The notes under the pieces: generated by a model | What the model saw: the letters and a program-made list of their open reading frames with translations, nothing else | What the model was told of the DNA's origin: nothing | Databases searched by the model: none | Translations under genes and position numbers: made by a program | NCBI GenBank assembly: GCA_027451865.1 | Contig: DAIDHW010000001.1 | Coordinates: 1 to 64,000, forward strand | DNA length: 64,000 nucleotides | Reading direction: 5' to 3' | Source: Leptolyngbyaceae cyanobacterium clean351 | Lineage (GTDB): Bacteria; Cyanobacteriota; Cyanobacteriia; DAIDHW01 | Shown here: piece by piece, positions 58,601 to 64,000 of the stretch | How positions within the stretch are numbered: position 1 is the first letter of the stretch | Layout: every line of letters starts with the position of its first letter

Positions 58601-60858
58601 TCTTCCAGCAGTTCTACAACCAGGACTCGGAACTCGAGGGCCAGGTCGGCGGCGAGCACACTAGTCAAGTGAACAACGAAGTGCGGCAAGCGCGGGAGAC
58701 TGACTTCCGGAAGGGTAAGCTCTCCGCCCTGTTCTGCTCCCCGACTATGGAACTGGGGATCGACATTGCTGACCTGAGCGTAGTCCACCTGCGCAACCTC
58801 CCCCCTAACCCGGCTAACTACGCCCAGCGCAGTGGGCGGGCCGGGCGCAGTGGCCAGGGGGCCTTGATCCTCACCTACGCCTCGGCGGAAAGCGGTCACG
58901 ACCAGTACTTCTTCCGGCGCCCGGAGCAGATGGTAGCCGGGGCTGTACTCCCCCCTTGCCTGGAACTAGGCAATCAAGACCTGATCAAGGCCCATATCCA
59001 CTCCCTGTGGTTGGCCTACACGGGCTGTTACCTAGACGACTCCATGAATAAGGTCCTCGACCTAGAGCAAGATGAGTACCCCCTCAAGGCCAGCCTCAGG
59101 GAACAGCTCACCCTCAAACCTGAGGCGGTGCACAGATGTTTCCAGGCAGCTGAGGCCCTGCTCGCTGACCAATTCTGCCAAGCGGACCTTGCCAAAATCA
59201 GCTGGTACACGGGGGAATTCCTCGGTCGTGTCCTAGAGCAGGCCCAGCACAGCCTTGACCGGGCTTGCGACCGCTGGCGCCGCCTCTACCACCAAGCCGA
59301 TACCCAACTTCAGGAGGCGCGCCGGGCAGGTGACCGCTGCCGCCGCGGTGCCGGGACCCAAAGGCAGCAGGAGGAAGCCCGGACCCTCCAAGCGGAGGCC
59401 GAACGGCAAATTAATGTACTAGTAGGACAATCCAAGAGGTCTAGTCAGTCCCAGTTTGACTTCCAACCCTACCGCTACCTGGCCAGTGAGGGGTTCCTAC
59501 CCGGCTACAATTTCCCCCGCCTGCCGGTGCGGGCCTACATTCCTAACCAGACCGGTGGCGAGTTCATTACCCGGGCCCGCCCCTTGGCGATCCAGGAGTT
59601 CGGCCCCAGAAATATCTTGTACTATGAAGGGAGAAAGTTCCAGGTCAGCAAAACTTGCCTCCCCCTCCAGGGCCTGCCGAGCGGTTATCGGCGGGCATCC
59701 CTGTGCTCCGGGTGCGGCTACTTCCACGAAGGGAAAGACTTCCAGCGGGACCTGTGTGAACACTGCCAAGGCCACCTAGGTGCAGATAGGCTCAATCATC
59801 TCCTGGTCATGGACACCATGGTGACCCGCCGGCGGGAACGGATCACCTGTGATGAGGAGGAGCGGCTCAAGTCGGGCTATAAAGTAACTACCCACTTTCG
59901 CTTCACTGGAGTGCCCCAGCCAACAGTCACTGCCAGCACCCCCGAGGGGACCAAACTGCTAGAACTTACCTACGCCAATAGCGCCAGCCTCTGGCGGATT
60001 AACCGGGGGCTATCGCGACGGAAGACAAAGGGATTCGCCCTCGACCCGGGGTCGGGAGATTGGGGGGAAAAGGAGGGTGCAGACACAGAAGTGTGTCTGA
60101 TGGTGGAGGATACAACTAATGTACTTTTAATGAAACCCTCGGGCCTAGACCCGGCTGCCCAGGTGAGCTTCCAGGCCGCCCTAGAGCAGGCGATCCGCAT
60201 CCACTTCAAGCTAGAGGAAGCCGAACTAGATTCTGAATGGCTCGGCCAAGGGGCCTACCTCCTGTTTTGGGAGGCCGCAGAGGGGGGGGCTGGGGTCCTC
60301 TCCCAAATCCTCCAATATCCGGAAACCCTCGCGGACCTAGCCTGGGTCGCCTTGGAGATTTGTCACTTTGGTGAGCAACCCGAGGCGGGCTGTGGCAAGG
60401 CCTGCTACCGCTGCCTCCTCTCCTACCACAATCAACCGGCCCATCCCCACCTAGACCGCCACACCATTAGGGCCTACCTCGAGCAGCTGACCACTAGCCA
60501 GGTGGGGGCCGATGCTCCTAGTCCGTCTCGAGACGAGCAGTACCAGTGGCTGCTTAGGCACACTGACCCCCAGTCTGACTTTGAGCGCGAGTTCCTCGGG
60601 GAGGTCTATCGGCAGGGAAGGAAGCTACCCGATGTGTCTCAGGAGTTAATTCCCCAGGCCAACCTTAAGCCAGACTTTATCTATCGGCAAAGCAAAACGG
60701 CGATTTTCTGTGACGGGGCAGCCCACGACCACCCGGAGCGCCGGCACCAGGATGAACTCAGCCGCGAAGACCTCAAATACACCGCCGGCTATGAAGTGCT
60801 CGTGTTTCGCTACGACGAGGATTGGCGGGCGGATTTGCCGCTCTTGGATGAACTGTAA
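55621..60858 (+). CDS. Giant DEAH helicase with DUF1998 and nuclease-like C-terminus
   Basis: A 1745-aa protein. The ATG at 55621 lies 5 bp after the previous stop; an upstream in-frame start (55549) would overlap it and adds unmatched residues. Helicase motifs are TTGTGSGKSLTYVVP (~206-215), VVLDELHTYRG (~321), YIGTSATMA and QRSGRAGRSGQGALI (~1070). Zinc-binding Cys clusters are CCRECG, CLNCGIL and CSGCGYF-CEHC. The DUF1998 region has GGAGVLSQIL and CGKACYRCLLSYHNQPAHPH (~1585-1610). The last ~100 residues (KPDFIYRQSKTAIFCDGAAH, DLKYTAGYEVLVFRYDED) look like a PD-(D/E)XK/DUF559 nuclease. It combines roles given to DrmA and DrmB in DISARM. Confidence 0.88.
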   Translation: METFYLPELLKHNPRTQEAFQAALTQGQAYLDCRGVACLTSSQLVTLDHLFPATWDVADFWALIDSDTLSPALADQLLLWIRQRRGAAAKNPSPPPTMAKPCLDIFQLRDAIVQDYRDYTTSFVYVRDPALAEFIEAQFNQGALWPEPLVQLSPTYQLGASLQHLIDEGVLHRGCRDYFPTYLQQRRFYYHQERAFRAARRQEPYVLTTGTGSGKSLTYVVPILDDLLRHPGPGVRAILVYPTNALINSQEEEFNKYLQHSSNSQIRVERYTGQESLQEKTRIQANPPQILLTNYMMLELMLSRNLERSLVESPSLKFVVLDELHTYRGRQGADVALLMRKLRRGHSQELLYIGTSATMATGGDQAERRQTVARVASKLFGVTIDPDNVIDETLQRTIPGPDPTADQLRQALAEGLSAERTKASFCDHPLAAWIEMNFGLEEKDGHLTRRTPISLAQGACRLASETGLDPEVCRQALRSLFLWGSSTGSLPFRLHQFIAKGGNVYATAEPRESRFLTLEGQYSTTDDRLLYPVLCCRECGQDYYAVRYDPQRNQILPRPLSALNGTLEDQDSQAGYFTLNEPGLEEELDLPQNWFKETKRRGKVPKPEYQSSIPRALEVLPTGQIAPEGSGVRGWFVSAPLAMCLNCGILHPQKGRELNRLASLGSGGRSTATTLLCVTAVEQLRRSRAVDPEACKILSFTDNRQDASLQAGHFNDFVQTSLLRRALNRAVQTQDQLTYRDLVPAVVRELNIPQQEYARQETRNDDRKNQQAWECLIEYRLYQDLRRGWQITLPNLEQCGLLEIGYDGLEAVCGEATLWPTDSLLRRATPEERHRACRVFLDRLRRELVLDAYHLQQAQLESLKRQVQQLIREPWGFDDSEYLQAARWATWVGGPGNATVKLTARSKIGKLLCAPTTWPSQNLSGALVEPEYQELLEGLVYTLVEAGFLLIQDQQVQVRVSSLVWQARKWASLPPDPLSSGREDKPQTRPVNQFFQQFYNQDSELEGQVGGEHTSQVNNEVRQARETDFRKGKLSALFCSPTMELGIDIADLSVVHLRNLPPNPANYAQRSGRAGRSGQGALILTYASAESGHDQYFFRRPEQMVAGAVLPPCLELGNQDLIKAHIHSLWLAYTGCYLDDSMNKVLDLEQDEYPLKASLREQLTLKPEAVHRCFQAAEALLADQFCQADLAKISWYTGEFLGRVLEQAQHSLDRACDRWRRLYHQADTQLQEARRAGDRCRRGAGTQRQQEEARTLQAEAERQINVLVGQSKRSSQSQFDFQPYRYLASEGFLPGYNFPRLPVRAYIPNQTGGEFITRARPLAIQEFGPRNILYYEGRKFQVSKTCLPLQGLPSGYRRASLCSGCGYFHEGKDFQRDLCEHCQGHLGADRLNHLLVMDTMVTRRRERITCDEEERLKSGYKVTTHFRFTGVPQPTVTASTPEGTKLLELTYANSASLWRINRGLSRRKTKGFALDPGSGDWGEKEGADTEVCLMVEDTTNVLLMKPSGLDPAAQVSFQAALEQAIRIHFKLEEAELDSEWLGQGAYLLFWEAAEGGAGVLSQILQYPETLADLAWVALEICHFGEQPEAGCGKACYRCLLSYHNQPAHPHLDRHTIRAYLEQLTTSQVGADAPSPSRDEQYQWLLRHTDPQSDFEREFLGEVYRQGRKLPDVSQELIPQANLKPDFIYRQSKTAIFCDGAAHDHPERRHQDELSREDLKYTAGYEVLVFRYDEDWRADLPLLDEL

Positions 60859-60983
60859 AATAGCCCAAATAGCCCCCCTAGGGCCGTATGAAGAATCGAG
60901 TACCCCCCGTCTCCGCTACCTAGACCCCTACCTAGAATGGGGTTAGAAGGACAAAAGTTAGGTAAACTCAGGAGGTCGTGGCC

Positions 60984-61961
60984 GTGGCTAAATTACTTGA
61001 ACCGCACTTGGCCCTGGGGGAGCAACCTAGTCGGCCGTCGGGTGCATCGGTCCTCGTGGGCACCGCCGCTGGGCTGGAGTACCTTAGCTCTGACCAACCC
61101 CCGGAGTTGGCTGGCCACTCCATTACCTCCTTGGCCCCGGATGGGGTTGGCCTGTGGGCGATCACTGATCAAAACACCATCTGGTATCGCCCCTGGCAGG
61201 GTACCTGGCAAGTCATGGCCGCTAGCCACCAGTGGCGGCTGACCTGCCTGAGGCCCCTCGGGGCTACGCTCCTAGTGGGTACCTCTGAGGCTCACCTGCT
61301 GCAGCTGGTAGATGGTGACCTACAACCGCGAGACCACTTTGAGCACCTAGAGGACTACCAGGGATGGTATACCCCTTGGGGTGCCCCCCCGGAGGTGAGG
61401 TCCCTGGCCTTGGGGGCCGAGGGGGAATGGTATGTCAACGTGCACGTGGGGGGGATTATCCGCTCTAGCGACCAGGGCCGGACCTGGCAGTCTACCCTGG
61501 ATTTCCATGCCGATGTCCATGAAGTGCGCACGGTTCCCCATCGGCCTGGTTGGGTCGTAGCGGCCACCGCCCAGGGGTTAGCTAGTAGTACCGATGGGGG
61601 CCATACCTGGGCCTTCGACCGGGCTAACCTCCACTCCTCCTACGCCCGGGCGGTGGCTGTCGGTCAAGATACCCTCCTGATGAGCAGCTGCACAGGCCCC
61701 CACGGAGGGCAGGCGGCGGTATACCGGCGCTCCCTTGACCAGGCCGGTAGCTTCCAGAAGTGTAGTCAAGGGCTGCCGGAGTGGTTTGCCGACAACATTG
61801 ACACGGGGCGCCTGGATGCCTGGGGGGACTTTGCCGCCTTTGGGACTCGGGATGGGCAAGTCTTTCTGTCTGAGGATGCCGGTCAGTCCTGGCGTCAGCT
61901 GGTCTCTGGCCTGCCCCCAATCCTGGGTCTGTGCCTTGTGGTCCCGGGTAACCTCAACTAA
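60984..61961 (+). CDS. BNR/Asp-box beta-propeller protein
   Basis: A 325-aa protein. AGGAGG at 60970-60975 lies 8 bp before the GTG at 60984, which is preferred to the GTG at 60978. Asp-box repeats are SSDQGRTWQS, STDGGHTWAF and SEDAGQSWRQ; blades such as VGTAAGLEYLS and VAATAQGLASS fit a sialidase-like propeller. No signal peptide and no sialidase active-site set are visible, so a cytoplasmic scaffold or sensor is more likely than a glycosidase. It follows the giant helicase by ~125 bp on the same strand and may be part of the defence system. Confidence 0.78.
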   Translation: MAKLLEPHLALGEQPSRPSGASVLVGTAAGLEYLSSDQPPELAGHSITSLAPDGVGLWAITDQNTIWYRPWQGTWQVMAASHQWRLTCLRPLGATLLVGTSEAHLLQLVDGDLQPRDHFEHLEDYQGWYTPWGAPPEVRSLALGAEGEWYVNVHVGGIIRSSDQGRTWQSTLDFHADVHEVRTVPHRPGWVVAATAQGLASSTDGGHTWAFDRANLHSSYARAVAVGQDTLLMSSCTGPHGGQAAVYRRSLDQAGSFQKCSQGLPEWFADNIDTGRLDAWGDFAAFGTRDGQVFLSEDAGQSWRQLVSGLPPILGLCLVVPGNLN

Positions 61962-62438
61962 TCAAGTCTACAGAGAACCGCAGGAAGGCAATAGGAGGCC
62001 CCCGGTTAAGCCGGAAAGCTCCTGGCCCATTTCCGTAGTAGCCTTAGGTCCCTCCGGATTTTGTTCCCGGTTGAGCCTGTCGGAGGTGGCAACCCAAGGA
62101 CAGACCAAACAGAAACCCCAGGGCGGACACGGGGGGCAAACTGTTGCGCACCCCAGGACGGGCTCGGCCACACGCTAAATGTTCCGGGACCCATCCCCAA
62201 AGGTTATGGGTACGGCCAGCAGGGAAGGCCAAGCCTAACTAGTTTGGGGAGGCGCCAGCCTTGCCGCTGCTCAAGGCGCCCCCGCTTAAAAGGGAAACAG
62301 GTTACCCCGGAGTCCGGTGGGGATTAGTCAGGGGCAGGCAAGGGGCAGCTGGGCCTAGCGCTGCCCTGTGATTCCCCAAGCCCTAGGGGGAGTGCGAGCG
62401 AACTTTTGAACTACACCAGGGGCGCCCCGCCCCCTTTC
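61962..62438 (+). other. Gene-free stretch after the defence island
   Basis: These 477 bp between the propeller gene and the hydrolase pseudogene contain several overlapping short frames in all directions, none with a ribosome site or family resemblance. A GC-rich hairpin lies at 62343-62366. No tRNA, riboswitch or structural RNA was recognised. Confidence 0.6.
62343..62366 (+). terminator. GC-rich hairpin between converging units
   Basis: GGGCAGC (62343-62349) pairs perfectly with GCTGCCC (62360-62366) across a 10-base loop. It lies between the defence island and the oppositely oriented pseudogene. No T-run follows. Confidence 0.4.
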
Positions 62439-63235
62439 CTAAGCCCTAATAAACTCCCACAGGTCGGCGTTGAACTGCTCCGGTTGGGTGCTGGTGAGGC
62501 CATGACTACCACCGGGATAGACCTTGAGAATTGGATCTTTGACCAGCTGGTGGGAGAGTCTGGCCGTGATATCAATCGGCACAATTTGGTCGTCGTCCCC
62601 GTGGATGATCAGAGTCGGCACGTCGAACCTCCGGAGGTCGGCGGTGAAGTCAGACTCGGAAAAGGCCCGAATACAGTCGAGGGCCCCCCTAAGGCCTACT
62701 TGCATACCCCATAGCCAGAACTGCTCGAGGAGACCTGGGGATACCTGGGCCCCGGGCCGGTCGGCTCCGTAAAAGGGTGTACTAAGGTCCCGATAAACTT
62801 GGGAGCGGTCCCGAGCCACCCCCGCCCGTATGCCATCAAAAACCTCCAGGGGGACGCCACCCGGATTAGCGGCCGTCTTGAGCATCAGGGGGGCTACGGC
62901 CCCCACCAGCACCACCTTGGCAACCCGCCCAGTGCCATGCCGGCTAATGTAGCGGCTAATCTCTCCGCCTCCCGTCGAAGGTCCAGGGTTTCCAGCAGGG
63001 CGGCTAGGTCATCAACGTAGGTATCCATATCGTTACCCTTCCAGGGCTGGTCGGAGCGGTAGTGACCCCGCCGGTCGTGGGCAATGGCCCGATAGCCCCC
63101 CTCAGCCACAAAAACCCCCTAGCTATCCCATGCATCGGCGTTGAGGGGCCAGCCATGGCTGAAGACGACGGGCTGTCCTGTACCCCAGTCCTTGTAATAA
63201 ATCTCGGTGCCGTCTCGGGTAGCGATCCGGTTCAT
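62439..63235 (-). pseudogene. Alpha/beta hydrolase (arylesterase/chloroperoxidase type), broken
   Basis: The minus-strand frame starts at ATG 63235 ([18 protein letters not shown], then [16 protein letters not shown]), meets a TAG at 63119-63121, and continues ([39 protein letters not shown]) to ~62980. There the frame shifts and the segment that should hold the nucleophile elbow (GHSTG) is missing. It resumes as [20 protein letters not shown] and runs to LWEFIRA with the catalytic Asp (IIHGDDDQIVP) and His (GGSHGL) intact. Loss of the nucleophile means the enzyme cannot work. A MarR gene lies upstream. Confidence 0.85.
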
Positions 63236-63611
63236 CAGGTTTGTCTCCCTTGGGTTAGTGCAATTCTTTCGGATCTAGCCAGGGAAATACCGGGAACTTA
63301 GCAAGGCTCTGGTGTTGAACTTTGTCTCAGAAGGCCGTGCCTAATCGTCTTAAATTCTAGTCAACCTTGCGGGAGGGGGGCCGTCTACTAGGCGCAGGAA
63401 CCTCTATCAACTGTTCCCCAATCCCCCCGCCCAAACGCCGGGGCAGTCCCACCGCCGAGACTAGGCAGCTTAGCCCCCTGCGCCATGTCGTGGGCCGAGG
63501 TAGTGCTAGCCGGCGGTGGGCCCAGGAAGGAGGGCCATAGCTACCCGGGCGATTACTGTAATCACCGCATGTATATATATTTTTCGATTTTTCGAAAGCT
63601 TTTCCTTGCGA
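63236..63611 (-). other. Gap between MarR gene and hydrolase pseudogene
   Basis: These 376 bp have no supported gene. An AT-rich patch with TATATATATTTTTCG lies at 63571-63586 and TTTCGAAA at 63591, just after the MarR stop; they might help end MarR transcription, but no convincing stem-loop was found. Confidence 0.5.
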
Positions 63612-64000
63612 TCAACTTACGGTTGTCACTTCCGTCAACAGGGTCAAGAGGGTTTGCCATTTCCGTTGACCGAAATGACTCATCAGTTTAGCTTGGGCCT
63701 CTGCCCACAGGGGTAGGGCTTGGGCCAGCAGGGCTTCCCCCTCGGCGCTCAAGGAGACTAACCGTCGCCTTCGGTCCTCCCTATACTTCACCACTACCAA
63801 TCCCCGCCGCTCAAGGAGCTTGAGGTTGCGGGTGATCGTGGATTGGTCTGCATACAACTGTTTAGACAAACCGGTGAAAGTCACCGCCCCCATCAGGTGA
63901 ATCGCCACCACCATGGCAAACTGAGTTTGCGATAGCCTGGTCGAACGGAGAGCATCCCCATACACCTGGGTTAAGATTGTTGCGGCGCGGCGAACATGGC
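63612..64000 (-). CDS. MarR family regulator, 5' partial
   Basis: A winged-helix regulator whose frame stays open to the right edge, so a GTG at 63965 is probably internal. The visible part (129 codons) begins VRRAATILTQVYGDALRST and LSQTQFAMVVAIHLMG. The DNA-binding part is TGLSKQLYADQSTITRNLKLLERRGLV, with the wing KYREDRRRRLVSLSAEGEALL. MarR proteins usually repress a nearby gene; here the hydrolase downstream on the same strand is the natural candidate and is broken. Confidence 0.9.
   Translation of the reverse strand, partial: HVRRAATILTQVYGDALRSTRLSQTQFAMVVAIHLMGAVTFTGLSKQLYADQSTITRNLKLLERRGLVVVKYREDRRRRLVSLSAEGEALLAQALPLWAEAQAKLMSHFGQRKWQTLLTLLTEVTTVS

Noticed and set aside
61962-62438. 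Structured RNA (RNase P or riboswitch) in the gap
   Set aside because: GC-rich and able to fold, but no conserved core of a known RNA was recognised.

Overview
The window comes from a GC-rich cyanobacterial chromosome. The markers are psaL (photosystem I subunit XI), ycf39 and psb34 (photosystem II assembly), a PIG-V-like membrane protein, phosphoketolase, a glutaredoxin/glutathione synthetase pair and cobalamin-type cobI. Genes are tightly packed on both strands, with many 1-29 bp overlaps, many GTG/TTG starts and few long gaps. The tetranucleotide CTAG, rare in most bacteria, is common here. The species cannot be named from this sequence alone.

Layout. 1-2.3 kb: 3' part of a surface-type beta-helix protein whose 5' end lies outside the window and opens with 72-87 bp tandem repeats. 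2.3-8.4 kb: DUF1997 protein, grxC-gshB, recF, psaL, two tandem paralogous small membrane proteins, two further small membrane proteins (one under a promoter with an HLR1/RpaB-like site) and a YqeG phosphatase. 8.6-16.2 kb: M16 peptidase, BI-1 protein, dprA, nadK, ycf39, NYN RNase-like protein and tRNA-Asn. 16.2-27.5 kb: cysE with a Cache-GAF-GGDEF-EAL protein, xpk-pgm (phosphoketolase/phosphoglucomutase), selO, a TPR lipoprotein-like/secreted protein and a CADD-like protein. 27.5-38 kb: Ski2-like RNA helicase, psb34 (59 aa), a second GGDEF-EAL protein, M20 amidohydrolase, PPP phosphatase, cysteine-free Rrf2 regulator, rhodanese and cobI. 38-43.5 kb: an orphan DNA methyltransferase and an HNH-like protein that both run into a tRNA-Val gene, then an SDR, glmS and a GT-C mannosyltransferase.

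43.5-62 kb is an accessory defence island, all on the plus strand. In order it holds a DrmD-type SNF2 helicase and a DrmMI-type adenine methyltransferase (the core pair of class 1 DISARM), then two tandem copies of a ParA ATPase/ParB-like-HhH module, a RelE-like domain fused to a UvrD helicase, a 1745-aa DEAH helicase with a DUF1998 region and a C-terminal PD-(D/E)XK-like nuclease, and a BNR beta-propeller protein. No separate DrmB or DrmC (PLD) gene is visible, so this is DISARM-related but not canonical. The ParA/ParB modules are less GC-rich than their neighbours, have near-identical promoters that predict leaderless GTG-started mRNAs, and carry a TAGTACTA palindrome at the -10 element. The second ParB copy is broken by a stop and a frameshift. 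The methyltransferase has TPPW where NPPW/DPPW is expected.

62.4-64 kb: an alpha/beta hydrolase pseudogene that has lost its nucleophile elbow, and a MarR regulator that runs off the right edge.

Two signalling genes form a complementary pair: one GGDEF-EAL protein keeps the EAL residues with a degenerate GGDEF, the other keeps GGDEF with a degraded EAL. This suggests one phosphodiesterase and one cyclase for cyclic-di-GMP.
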